Assembly (NCBI GenBank): GCA_020852865.1
Contig: JADYZZ010000030.1
Span: forward strand, 1-40,992
From: Rubrivivax sp.
GTDB lineage: Bacteria; Pseudomonadota; Gammaproteobacteria; Burkholderiales; Burkholderiaceae_C
Direction: 5' to 3'
Length of the DNA: 40,992 nucleotides
Shown one piece after another: positions 18,411 to 26,554 of this stretch; position 1 is the stretch's first letter; every line of letters begins with the position of its first letter. The translations under genes and the position numbers were made by a program. The notes under the pieces are model-generated. The model ran no database searches and was not told the origin of the DNA. It saw nothing but the letters and a program-made list of their open reading frames with translations.

Positions 18411-18598
18411 CGGCGTGCCGGGCGCAAGCTGCGGCTTGGGCGGCGCATCGGCGCGCACGCCGTCCGTGACTGTGCCGGCCAGGGCAGCGGCGCGCCGCGG
18501 CATGCGCTCGCGCTGCACCGGGCGGCTGGCCGGGCCGCAGCCGCAGCGGCAGCCGCAGCGGCAACGTGGGCCGGCGCAATCCCGGCACGCGCGCTGAC

Positions 18599-20044
18599 AT
18601 GGCCGCACCGAAACGCGCCAGCGTGTCAACGCCCGTCCCCCGCGCCAGCGCGGCGCTGCGCAGCTGGGGCGGCAGCGCCGATCTGGCCGCGCCCGAGACC
18701 CTGCTCTGGCGTTCCGAGGTGGACCCGCGCCTGCGCGCGACGATGGTCACGGTGCTGGTGCTCGATCGCGCTCCGGATTGGGGCCGCTTCCGCCGCGACC
18801 ACCAGTGGCTGGTGCAGGCGGTGCCGCGCCTGGCCGAGCGCGTGGCGCAGGCGCGGCTGGGTACGGGCCTGAGCTGGGTGCATGCCGATGACTTCGACCT
18901 CGGCTACCACCTGCGCCGTGTCTCGCTGCCGGCGCCGGGCAGCGAACGCCAGTTGCTCGACCTCGCGCAGTCGCTGGCGATGACGCCGCTGGACAAATCG
19001 CGCCCACCCTGGCAAGGCACGCTGATCGAAGGGCTCGAAGGCGGCCGCGCAGCCTATGTGCTGAAGCTGCATCATGCGATCGCGGACGGGCTGGGCGTGG
19101 TGCAACTGATGAACCAGTTGCTCGGCACGCCGAACGCCGCCGCGGCCGGGAAGGCGGCTCGACGTCGCGCGCCCGGCAAGGCGACGCCGCTCCCCAGCGC
19201 AGACATGCCCGTGGCGAGCGATGTCGCACTCGGGCTTGCCGGCCTGTGGCAACAAGGCGCACGAACGGCGCAGCAGGCGCTGGACTATGCGGTGTCGGCG
19301 ACGAAGGTGCTTGCGCTCGGGGCCGGAGCCGGCTCGCCGATCCTGCGCCGGCGCAGTCTGTCGATGCGCTTCGACACGCTCGAGTTCGCGCTCGACGAGT
19401 TCAAGGCCGCGGCACGCGCCTGCGAAGGGACGGTCAACGATGTGCTGCTGGCCGGACTGATGGGCGGCTGGCGCCGCTACCACGAGCTCATGGGTGTGCC
19501 GGTGGCGCGCATGCCGATCGGTTTCCCGATCAACGTGCGCAAGGAGGGCGACCCGACGGGAGGCAACCGTTTCGCCGCCCTGCGCTATGCCGCGCCGGTG
19601 GGGGAGGTCGACCCGATCGCGCGTGTGCGCGACGTGCAGCAGTTCCTGCGCACGATGCGCGCCGAGCCTGCGCTGGACGTCATGATGCGCCTGACGCCGG
19701 CGCTCGCCGCACTGCCGGCGACGCTGGCGGCGCAACTGGCCGTCGGCGTCACGTCCGCGCTGGACGCGCAGGTCAGCAACGTGCCCGGCATGGCCGGCCC
19801 GGCGCGGCTCAGCGGCGTGCGCATCACGCAGGTCTTTCCGTTCGGCCCGCGGCCCGGCTGCCCCATGATGATCACGATGGCCTCGCACGACGGACGATGC
19901 TGCATCGGCGTCAACAGCGACCCTGCGGCGGTGATCGATCCCGAGGCGATGACCGACAGCCTGCGTGCGGGTCTGCAGGAGATGATGGCACTGGCCGATC
20001 CACCCACCCGTCCCAAGCGAGGTCGCCGACATGGAACACGTTGA
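18599..20044 (+). CDS. wax ester synthase / diacylglycerol acyltransferase (WS/DGAT)
   Basis: 481 residues, the usual length for bacterial WS/DGAT, which esterifies a long-chain alcohol or diacylglycerol with acyl-CoA to give wax ester or triacylglycerol. The active-site motif HHAIADG (HHxxxDG) is near residue 157. Other conserved blocks: PLDKSRPPWQGTLIEGL near 131, NDVLLAGLMGGWRRY near 280, INVRKEGDPTGGNRFA near 310 and VSNVPGMAGP near 392. The ATG at 18599 is chosen from the alignment of the N-terminus; neither it nor the in-frame GTG at 18566 has a recognisable ribosome site. A 188-bp gap with short CCGCAGCGGCAG repeats separates it from gpsA, and its end overlaps the next gene by 14 bp. 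Confidence 0.9.
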   Translation: MAAPKRASVSTPVPRASAALRSWGGSADLAAPETLLWRSEVDPRLRATMVTVLVLDRAPDWGRFRRDHQWLVQAVPRLAERVAQARLGTGLSWVHADDFDLGYHLRRVSLPAPGSERQLLDLAQSLAMTPLDKSRPPWQGTLIEGLEGGRAAYVLKLHHAIADGLGVVQLMNQLLGTPNAAAAGKAARRRAPGKATPLPSADMPVASDVALGLAGLWQQGARTAQQALDYAVSATKVLALGAGAGSPILRRRSLSMRFDTLEFALDEFKAAARACEGTVNDVLLAGLMGGWRRYHELMGVPVARMPIGFPINVRKEGDPTGGNRFAALRYAAPVGEVDPIARVRDVQQFLRTMRAEPALDVMMRLTPALAALPATLAAQLAVGVTSALDAQVSNVPGMAGPARLSGVRITQVFPFGPRPGCPMMITMASHDGRCCIGVNSDPAAVIDPEAMTDSLRAGLQEMMALADPPTRPKRGRRHGTR

Positions 20045-20873
20045 AGCGCAATTCGCCGGCTGCGCCGGCGTCGCCATCCATACCCGGTCGTGGCTGGTGC
20101 GGCCGGCGCGCGCGTCGGTGGTCGTCGTGCACGGCCTGGGCGAGCACGGGGGGCGCTACGCCCATGTCGCGCAGGCGCTCGGATCGCTTGGCTGCGCGGT
20201 GCACGCGCTCGATCATCGCGGCCATGGCCGCTCCGGCGGGCCGCGCGCGTTCATCGACCGCTGGGCCCATGTCGTGGCCGACGTCGACCAGTTCATCGAC
20301 CGCGTGCGGCAGGCGGCGCCGTCGCAGCCGCTGTTCCTGCTCGGCCACAGCATGGGCGGCGCGATCGCGCTGGCCAGTGCACTGGGGCGGCCCGCGCCGA
20401 TGAGCGGATTGATCCTGTCCGGCCCGGCCGTCGACCTGGCCGGCGCTCCGGTGCTGGCGCGCGCGCTGGGCAAGCTGTTGTCGGTGCTGGCGCCGCGTCT
20501 GGGCATGATCGCGGTCGACCCGTCGCAGGTGAGCCGCGACCCGCAGACCGTGGCCGACTACCGGGCCGATCCGCTCAACTTCCACGGCAAGGTGCCCGCA
20601 CGCACCATCGGCGAGATGGTGCGCTTCGCCGAGGCCCTGCCGCCGCGGCTGCCGGGCCTGCGCCTGCCGCTGCTGGCGCTGCACGGCGGTGCCGACCGGC
20701 TCGCCGGGCCGGCGGGCAGCCGCATGGTCGTCGAGCGCGCCGGCTCGCAGGACAAGACGCTCGAGGTCTACGAGGGCCTGTACCACGAGATCTTCAACGA
20801 GCCGCCGAGCGACAGGGCGCGCGTCATCGGCGACTTGTGCGCCTGGGTGTCCAGGCACATCGACGCGCGTTGA
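20031..20873 (+). CDS. alpha/beta hydrolase, monoacylglycerol-lipase-like
   Basis: 280 residues of the serine aminopeptidase S33 / Hydrolase_4 group. The oxyanion region VVHGLGEHGGRYAHVAQAL near 31-49, LDHRGHGRSGGPRAF near 58, the nucleophile elbow GHSMGGA (Ser107), the acid in HGGADRLAGP near 225 and the histidine in EGLYHEIFNEP near 255 complete the triad. These motifs match monoacylglycerol lipases and lysophospholipases. The start lies inside the end of the WS/DGAT gene, so the two are probably co-translated and the enzyme likely turns over glycerides made by the cassette. No signal peptide is seen, so it should be cytoplasmic. Confidence 0.88.
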   Translation: MEHVEAQFAGCAGVAIHTRSWLVRPARASVVVVHGLGEHGGRYAHVAQALGSLGCAVHALDHRGHGRSGGPRAFIDRWAHVVADVDQFIDRVRQAAPSQPLFLLGHSMGGAIALASALGRPAPMSGLILSGPAVDLAGAPVLARALGKLLSVLAPRLGMIAVDPSQVSRDPQTVADYRADPLNFHGKVPARTIGEMVRFAEALPPRLPGLRLPLLALHGGADRLAGPAGSRMVVERAGSQDKTLEVYEGLYHEIFNEPPSDRARVIGDLCAWVSRHIDAR

Positions 20874-20934
20874 CGAAGCGGCCGGCGCGCAGCGTCGCAC
20901 CGGCCGAGGGGGAGGGCAGATCCCGCGCGCGTCC

Positions 20935-20959
20935 GGGCCGACGCCGCTGCCGTCGGCCC
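20935..20959 (+). terminator. strong GC hairpin after the glycerolipid operon
   Basis: GGGCCGACG at 20935-20943 pairs perfectly with CGTCGGCCC at 20951-20959 around a 7-base loop. It lies 62 bp after the hydrolase stop but has no T-tract, so it is at best a hairpin that helps termination or protects a 3' end. Confidence 0.35.
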
Positions 20960-21043
20960 GCGGCAGCGGCAGCGCGGCCTCGGCCCGCGAGCGCGCGCAG
21001 CCGGCAGGCGCTACGATGCGGGCGCCGGCAGTTCGCCGGCACA

Positions 21044-21223
21044 CGTCTTCAGGGCGGGGTGGAATTCCCCACCGGCGGTAGGCGGCAGCGGCTGCGCAAG
21101 GAGCCGCGCGCCGCGAGCCCGCGAGCGCCCGCGGCAGCGGCATGGCAACGTGCCGCTGCAGCGGGGTCAGCAGATCCGGTGCGATGCCGGAGCCGACGGT
21201 CACAGTCCGGATGAAAGAAGACG
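21044..21223 (+). ncRNA. FMN riboswitch (RFN element)
   Basis: Conserved blocks in order: AGGGCGGGGTGGAATTCCCC from 21051, ACCGGCGGTAGGCGGCAG, the AGCCCGCGAGCGCCCGC core near 21116-21132, GGTCAGCAGATCCGGT near 21165, then GCCGGAGCCGACGGTCACAG and TCCGGATGAAAGAAGAC. The closing stem P1 pairs CGTCTTC (21044-21050) with GAAGACG (21217-21223). Downstream, CGCGCCGG (21232-21239) can pair with CCGGTGCG (21252-21259); this hairpin, or occlusion of the GAGGAG at about 21303-21308, is the likely expression platform. FMN binding should lower synthesis of the ribB product that follows. A TACGAT hexamer at 21012-21017 is a possible -10. Confidence 0.95.
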
Positions 21224-21315
21224 CGCGGCATCGCGCCGGAGGCTCACGCCGCCGGTGCGCGGCTGCGCTTTCCCCTGGAACGTCTCCACCTGTGCAATCC
21301 TCGAGGAGCGTTTCG

Positions 21316-22050
21316 ATGTCTGCAACTTCCCCCCTTCTGGCGCGGCCTCCCGCGCCGCCGCCCGCCGCGTGCGGGCTCGCCGAACGGCTGCGCGCGGCGC
21401 GCGAAGCGATGCGCAGCGGCCGCCCCGTGCTGCTCACCGACGACAACGAGCGCGAGAACGAGGCCGACTTGATCGTCGCTGCCGAATGCCTCACCGTGCC
21501 GCTGATGGCGATGCTGATCCGCGAGTGCAGCGGCATCGTCTGTCTGTGCCTGCCGCCGGCCGCCGTGGAGCGCCTGCAGCTGCCGCCGATGGCGGCGGTG
21601 AACGGCAGCCGCCACGGCACCGCCTTCACGGTGTCGATCGAGGCGCGGCACGGCGTCGGCACCGGCGTGAGCGCGGCCGATCGCGTGGCGACGGTGCGAG
21701 CGGCCGTCGCGCCCGACGCCGGGCCCGACGATCTGGTGCGCCCGGGCCATGTCTTCCCGCTGCGTGCCGACCCGGGCGGCGTGCTCGCTCGTCGCGGCCA
21801 CACCGAGGGCGCGCTCGAGCTGTGCGCGCTCGCCGGCCTTGCGCCGGCGGCCGTACTGTGCGAGCTGATGAACCCCGACGGCACGATGGCGCGCGGCCCC
21901 GAGGTCACCGCGTTCGCCGCGCGGCACGCGCTGCCGGTGCTCTCGATCGGGGATCTGGTCGCCTGGAGATGTGCCGAGCCGCGAAGCAGCGGCGCGTGCG
22001 GGCAGGGCGGCGAGACGTCGGACCTCATGCCGCGAGGACGGTCGGAATGA
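21316..22050 (+). CDS. ribB: 3,4-dihydroxy-2-butanone-4-phosphate synthase
   Basis: 244 residues. It converts ribulose-5-phosphate to 3,4-dihydroxy-2-butanone-4-phosphate and formate, the carbon donor for the xylene ring of riboflavin. Signatures: [13 protein letters not shown] near 38-50 (Mg and substrate binding), [12 protein letters not shown] near 115, [10 protein letters not shown] near 139 and [17 protein letters not shown] near 157, then [12 protein letters not shown]. There is no GTP cyclohydrolase II domain, so it is the short RibB form rather than the RibBA fusion often seen in beta-proteobacteria; the last 30 residues are an extra, unconserved tail. GAGGAG lies eight bases before the ATG. 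Placement 93 bp after an FMN riboswitch shows feedback by FMN. Confidence 0.95.
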   Translation: MSATSPLLARPPAPPPAACGLAERLRAAREAMRSGRPVLLTDDNERENEADLIVAAECLTVPLMAMLIRECSGIVCLCLPPAAVERLQLPPMAAVNGSRHGTAFTVSIEARHGVGTGVSAADRVATVRAAVAPDAGPDDLVRPGHVFPLRADPGGVLARRGHTEGALELCALAGLAPAAVLCELMNPDGTMARGPEVTAFAARHALPVLSIGDLVAWRCAEPRSSGACGQGGETSDLMPRGRSE

Positions 22051-22063
22051 TTCGGGGCCGTGC

Positions 22064-22085
22064 TATCCTGTATAAGGATGTATAG
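22064..22085. promoter_or_regulatory. AT-rich operator/promoter-like element before the ammonia-lyase operon
   Basis: In otherwise very GC-rich DNA, TATCCTGTATAAGGATGTATAG carries a direct repeat TGTATA-AGGA-TGTATA (22069-22084, 10-bp period) and an overlapping inverted repeat ATCCT-GTATA-AGGAT. Periodic TGTATA half-sites resemble binding sites of small dimeric repressors, and TATAAG or TATCCT could act as a -10. It is 14 bp after the ribB stop and about 240 bp before the operon. The 237 bp that follow hold no gene. Confidence 0.4.
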
Positions 22086-22322
22086 GCAAGTACGGAGCGC
22101 CTTCGGGCATCGGTCTGCGCCTTGCTGCGCGCCGGCCGAGGCGGGCCGAGCGCAACGCGGGCGGTCGCGTGCGTCGGCAGGGTCGTGTTCGGGGCGGGGC
22201 CGGCGGGCTTGCCGGTCGGCCGTGCACAGGCGCGGCGGCATGGGCGCTGCATGGCGGAGCTCCAACGCCGTTCGCGCCTCGGCGCGGTCCGGCGCCATTC
22301 GAGTGAAAGGCGGAACCCAGGC

Positions 22323-23567
22323 ATGAAGATCCGCGAAGTCCTCGCGAGCACCGGTCTTTCGGGCTACTTCAACAAGGACCTGCTGGCCGTCAAGGCGGGC
22401 GCGCGCGCCAACGGCAGCTTCTACGATGGACCGCCGGTGACTGCGGGTTACACCCACATCGTTCAGGCCGGCGCCGTCCTGTCGGTCATGCTGCTGCTGG
22501 ACGACGGCAGCGTGGCTACGGGCGAATGCGCCGACGTCATCTTCTCGGGCCTGGCGGGCCGCGATCCCTTGTTCGTTCCGACCCGGCATCTGCCGTTGTT
22601 CGAGACCGTCCTGCGGGACTGGCTCGTGGGGCGCGATGTGAGCGCCTTCCGTGTGCATGCCGAGGAAGCCGATCGCATGAGCGTCGGCGGCCGGCGCCTG
22701 CATACCGCCGTGCGCTACGGCCTGACGCAGGCACTGCTGGCTGCGACGGCACTGGCGTGCCGGCAGACACCAGCCGAGGTGATCGCGCGCGAGTACGCAG
22801 CGCCGATGGCCGCGCAACCGACCGGCATCCTGGCGTCGTGCCATCGCGGTGACTGGCTGCAGTTCGACCGCGTGGTAATGAAGCAGGCGGCGGCACTGCC
22901 GCATGCCTCGTTCACGCTGGCGGCCGATCTGGGGCCCGGCGCGAACGTGCTGATGGACTACACGCGGGCGATAGCGCAGCGCATCGGCGAGGTCGGAGCG
23001 CCCGGCTACGTGCCGCGCATCCATCTCGATCTCTACGGCACCCTGGGCGACCTGTACGGCCGCGACGTCGACGGATTGGCGGATTTCCTGACCCGACTCG
23101 GCGACGCCGCGCAGCCGTTCGATCTGATGATCGAGTCGCCCGTGATCGCGGATTCGCGTGCCGCCCAGATCGACATGCTCGGGCGCCTGAAGGCGGGGTT
23201 GCGGGCGCGCGGCTGCAGCGTGCGCCTGATCGCCGACGAATGGTGCAACACGCTGGAAGACACGCGTGCCTTCGCCGAGGCGGGTGCCTGCGACCTCGTG
23301 CAGGTCAAGACCCCTGACCTCGGCGGCATCAACAACAGCATCGAGGCCGTTCTGCTGTGCCGATCCAAGGGCATGGGCTGCTGCCTGGGCGGCTCGGCCA
23401 ACGAGACCGATCTGTCGGCGCGCATGACGGCGCAGATCGCACTCGCTACCGGCCCCGACTATCTGATGTCCAAGCCGGGCATCGGGGCCGACGAGGGAAT
23501 GATGATCCTGACCAACGAGATGCGGCGCACGCTTGCGCTTATCCGCCACCATGCCGCACGCGCCTGA
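22323..23567 (+). CDS. methylaspartate ammonia-lyase (enolase superfamily)
   Basis: 414 residues, against 413 for the Citrobacter amalonaticus enzyme, which reversibly converts L-threo-3-methylaspartate to mesaconate and ammonia. All key residues appear at nearly the same positions: His194 (PHAS), metal ligands Asp236 (HLDLYGT), Glu271 (IESP) and Asp305 (ADEWCNT), and catalytic Lys329 (QVKTPDLGG). GGSANETD and KPGIGADEGMMI complete the family signature. The family starts MKI, so the ATG at 22323 is used although the frame is open further upstream. It leads an operon with an ABC importer and an MmgE/PrpD protein. Glutamate mutase, the usual partner in the mesaconate pathway, is absent nearby, so the natural substrate may be another aspartate derivative. 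Confidence 0.92.
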   Translation: MKIREVLASTGLSGYFNKDLLAVKAGARANGSFYDGPPVTAGYTHIVQAGAVLSVMLLLDDGSVATGECADVIFSGLAGRDPLFVPTRHLPLFETVLRDWLVGRDVSAFRVHAEEADRMSVGGRRLHTAVRYGLTQALLAATALACRQTPAEVIAREYAAPMAAQPTGILASCHRGDWLQFDRVVMKQAAALPHASFTLAADLGPGANVLMDYTRAIAQRIGEVGAPGYVPRIHLDLYGTLGDLYGRDVDGLADFLTRLGDAAQPFDLMIESPVIADSRAAQIDMLGRLKAGLRARGCSVRLIADEWCNTLEDTRAFAEAGACDLVQVKTPDLGGINNSIEAVLLCRSKGMGCCLGGSANETDLSARMTAQIALATGPDYLMSKPGIGADEGMMILTNEMRRTLALIRHHAARA

Positions 23568-23597
23568 GCGGGCGGTCCAGACCCACGAGGAAAACCG

Positions 23598-25184
23598 ATG
23601 AAGCCGACGAAGATCCTGTCGCTTGGTGCGTGTGCCGTCGTCCTGATCGCCGCTGCCGCGCCCGCGCTGCCTCAGACGCCCAAGCGCGGCGGCACCGCCG
23701 TGCTCGTCCTCGGGACCGATCCTCTGAGCCTGAGTCCGGACACGACGAACTCGGTGCCCGATGTCGGAGCCGGGTGTCTGTTCCACGATGCTCTGGTGCG
23801 CTTCAAGACCGGTTTCGAAATCGTGCCGAGCCTCGCCAAGTCGTGGGAGATCTCGAAGGACGGCACCGTCTACCGCTTCGATCTGGTCGATGCCAACTGG
23901 CACGACGGCAAGCCCGTGACTTCGGAGGACGTGAAGTTCACGCTAGAGGAGATCAGCAGCAAATACGGTCCGCGCTTCAACACCGCAGGCAAGTTCATCG
24001 CCAAGATCGACACGCCGACGCCCAAGCACGTGATCATCACGCTTAAGCAGCCGTTCGGGCCGTTCCTGTTCTCGCTGGCTTGCGAACAGAACGCGGCGAT
24101 CATGCCGGCGCATATCCTGCGCGGTCAGGACATCCTCAAGCATCCGGCCATCCTCACCCAACCCGTGGGGGCCGGGCCCTTCCGCATCAAGGAGTGGGTA
24201 CGCGGCAGCCATATCGCACTGGAGCGCAACCAGGACTACTGGCGCAAGGACAAGGGCGAGCCCTTTCTCGACCGGGTGATGATCAAGATCATGCCGGATG
24301 CATCGGCGCGGATCCTCGCGCTGCGTGCCGGAGAGATCGATTACCTGTGGCCCGACTACTTCCCGCTGTCGGCGGTGGAGCAGTTCCGCAAGGATCCGAA
24401 GTTCACGCTGCGCGAGGTGAGCTACCCGGGCAGCGACATCATCATCCTGAACACCAAGAACGAGCAGCTGTCCAAGGCCCAGGTGCGGCAGGCGCTGTAT
24501 ATGGCCATCGACAGGCAGTTCATCCACGACAAGGTGTTCAGTGGCCTGGGCGGCATTCCGCGCAGTGCGTTCGACACCCGTCTGTGGGCGTACGACAAGA
24601 AGATCGACTACATGAAGATGTATCCGTACGACCCGGAGAAGGCCAGGAAGCTGCTCGACGCAGCCGGCGCCAGGCCGGGGCCGGACGGAACGCGCTTCAC
24701 GCTGCGGCTGCTGTTCGAGACGGCGCGGCCCGAGTGGATGCCCGCCGCGCAGGCGCTGCAGCGCTTCTGGCAGGCGGTGGGCGTCAAGGTTGTACTGGAG
24801 GGCGCCGAGCGCCCGGTGATCCTCAAGCGTGTTTACAGCGACTACGACTTCGAGGCGACGCTGCAGACCTACACCACGCTTGGCGATCCGGCCCTGGGTA
24901 TTGCGCGCACCTACGTGACCGAGTCGATCAAGAAAGGCACGACCTTCAACAACGCGTCGCAGTACTCGAACCCGGAGATCGACCGGCTGTTCGACCAGGG
25001 GCGCGACGCACCGACGACGGCCGAGCGCCAGAAGCCCTACGACCGCATCCAGGAGATCCTGGCGCGCGATCTCCCGGTCCTGAATCTGCACCAGCAGCCG
25101 CAGTACGCGGTCGGCAGCACGCGTCTGCAGGGTCTGTGGCAAGCAGCCAACCAGCAGTGGTGGGGCAGCGTGTGGATGAAGTGA
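23598..25184 (+). CDS. ABC transporter substrate-binding protein, family 5 (DppA/OppA type)
   Basis: 528 residues with a signal peptide (Lys-rich start, hydrophobic core to about residue 22, probable cleavage near ALPQT). It is secreted to the periplasm and delivers ligand to the permeases encoded downstream. The family 5 signature appears as FEIVPSLAKSWEISKDGTVY near 74-93 and FDLVDANWHDGKPVTSEDVK near 95-114; WHDGKPVT is the best-conserved piece. There is no lipobox cysteine, as usual for Gram-negative soluble receptors. The gene lies 30 bp after the ammonia-lyase with GAGGAAA as ribosome site. Ligands of this family include di- and oligopeptides, opines, nickel chelates and glutathione, so the name alone does not give the substrate. 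Confidence 0.92.
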   Translation: MKPTKILSLGACAVVLIAAAAPALPQTPKRGGTAVLVLGTDPLSLSPDTTNSVPDVGAGCLFHDALVRFKTGFEIVPSLAKSWEISKDGTVYRFDLVDANWHDGKPVTSEDVKFTLEEISSKYGPRFNTAGKFIAKIDTPTPKHVIITLKQPFGPFLFSLACEQNAAIMPAHILRGQDILKHPAILTQPVGAGPFRIKEWVRGSHIALERNQDYWRKDKGEPFLDRVMIKIMPDASARILALRAGEIDYLWPDYFPLSAVEQFRKDPKFTLREVSYPGSDIIILNTKNEQLSKAQVRQALYMAIDRQFIHDKVFSGLGGIPRSAFDTRLWAYDKKIDYMKMYPYDPEKARKLLDAAGARPGPDGTRFTLRLLFETARPEWMPAAQALQRFWQAVGVKVVLEGAERPVILKRVYSDYDFEATLQTYTTLGDPALGIARTYVTESIKKGTTFNNASQYSNPEIDRLFDQGRDAPTTAERQKPYDRIQEILARDLPVLNLHQQPQYAVGSTRLQGLWQAANQQWWGSVWMK

Positions 25185-26554
25185 GGGCGCCGGCCGCACC
25201 CTCGCTGAGCGAACAACTCGCTGCGTTCTGGGCCCGTGCCCGGTACGACGACCTGCCGCCCGACGTCGTCCGTGCCGCCAAGCGTTTCGTGCTCGATACC
25301 GTCGCGGCGGGCGTTGCGGGTGCGCGCACCGACGTCGTGCACGCTGTACTGCACGCGGCGCGGGCGGCGAGCGGAGCCGGCGGCGTCATGCTCTGGGGTC
25401 GCCGCGAGACGCTCGCACCGGCCGCGGCGGCGATGGTCAACGGCACCGCCGCGCATGCGCTCGAACTCGATGACTTCGGCGGTTGCGGGCACTCCGGTGC
25501 AGTGGTGATCCCGGCGGCGGCGGCGCTCGCCACGCGTGCGCGCTGCAGCGGCCGTGACTTCATTCTGGCGGTGGTGGCCGGCTACGACGTGGCCAGTCGG
25601 GTCCTCGATGGCAGCGGCGGCTACCGCCCCCACAACGAACGCGGCTGGCATTCGACCGGCACCTGCGGCAGCTTCGGCGCCGCGGCAGCGGCAGCGAAGT
25701 TGCTGGGCGCGAGCGAGCGCGCATTCACACACGCCCTGGGCATCGCAGGCACCTTCACCGGAGGCACCTGGGCTTTTCTCGACGACGGTGCCATGGTCAA
25801 GCGCTTCCATCCCGGCAAGGCTGCGGAGACGGGCGTCGGCGCAGCGTTGTTGGCCGAGGCCGGGTTGAGCGGGCCGGCGCACATCCTGGATGCACGCTGG
25901 GGCGGTTTCTATCCGACGTATGCGCCCGACGTATCGACGCCGCAAGCCGCGGTCTTCGATCTCGGTCGAGCGTTTCACATCCTGCGTTCCGGAATCAAAC
26001 CCTACGCCTGCTGCCGCACGATTCACTCCTGTCTCGATGCCGTGCTCGAGCTGGTGCCGGCGGGCACCAGCCACGACGTGGCGCGGATGATCGTGCACGG
26101 CAATGCGCAGACCCAACTGCAGTTCAGTCGTACCGAAGTGCGCAGCCTGTTGCAGGCCCAGTTCAGCATGCCGTATTGCCTGGCAGTCGCTGCCGAGAGC
26201 GGGCGCGCGACACTCGATCAGTTCGAACCGCTGCGTACCGCCGACGCCGAGGTGCAACGCTTGATGGCCGTCACCGAGATCCGGGCCGATCGCGTGCTCG
26301 GCGCCAAGGACTACCCGTCGCTCGAAGTGGTGTATCGCGACGGAACGAGGCGCTTGCTGGATGTGCCCCTGGCCAAGGGTGCGCCTGAAGTACCGATCTC
26401 AGACGACGAACTCAGGCAAAAGGCGATGGACCTGCTCGGCCCCGTGCTCGGCGCGGAACGTGCGGACGCGCTGGTTGCGGGCATCGCGGCGCTCGAGCGC
26501 GGTGCCGATACGGCATCGCTGCTCAGGCTGGCGGTACCGGAGGCATCGGGCTGA
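25181..26554 (+). CDS. MmgE/PrpD family protein
   Basis: 457 residues from a GTG that overlaps the preceding stop (GTGA); this gives the usual family length of about 450. Seen: RFVLDTVAAGVAGARTDVVH near 30-49, NGTAAHALELDDFGGCGHSG near 86-105, AVVAGYDVASRVLDG near 127-141, WHSTGTCGSFGAAAAAAKLL near 156 and KPYACCRTIHSCLDAVLEL near 272. The family covers 2-methylcitrate dehydratase, cis-aconitate decarboxylase and iminodisuccinate epimerase; the KPYxxCRxxH segment is closer to the last type than to PrpD, by eye only. It is embedded between receptor and permease genes of an importer, so it most likely acts on the imported compound or on the lyase product. Reaction unknown. Confidence 0.88.
   Translation: MRAPAAPSLSEQLAAFWARARYDDLPPDVVRAAKRFVLDTVAAGVAGARTDVVHAVLHAARAASGAGGVMLWGRRETLAPAAAAMVNGTAAHALELDDFGGCGHSGAVVIPAAAALATRARCSGRDFILAVVAGYDVASRVLDGSGGYRPHNERGWHSTGTCGSFGAAAAAAKLLGASERAFTHALGIAGTFTGGTWAFLDDGAMVKRFHPGKAAETGVGAALLAEAGLSGPAHILDARWGGFYPTYAPDVSTPQAAVFDLGRAFHILRSGIKPYACCRTIHSCLDAVLELVPAGTSHDVARMIVHGNAQTQLQFSRTEVRSLLQAQFSMPYCLAVAAESGRATLDQFEPLRTADAEVQRLMAVTEIRADRVLGAKDYPSLEVVYRDGTRRLLDVPLAKGAPEVPISDDELRQKAMDLLGPVLGAERADALVAGIAALERGADTASLLRLAVPEASG

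Noticed and set aside
18411..18598. Short frame between gpsA and the WS/DGAT gene
   Set aside because: Arg/Pro/Gln-rich with no ribosome site and largely overlapping gpsA in another frame; the region appears to be spacer with small CCGCAGCGGCAG repeats.
22122..22322. Upstream in-frame extension of the ammonia-lyase (for example ATG 22251)
   Set aside because: The family begins at MKI and alignment with the Citrobacter enzyme fits residue by residue from 22323; the extension is Arg-rich without motifs.
19911..23903. Minus-strand frame of 1330 codons spanning the hydrolase, riboswitch, ribB and ammonia-lyase
   Set aside because: It covers several unrelated + strand genes and an RNA element; composition is that of an antisense shadow.
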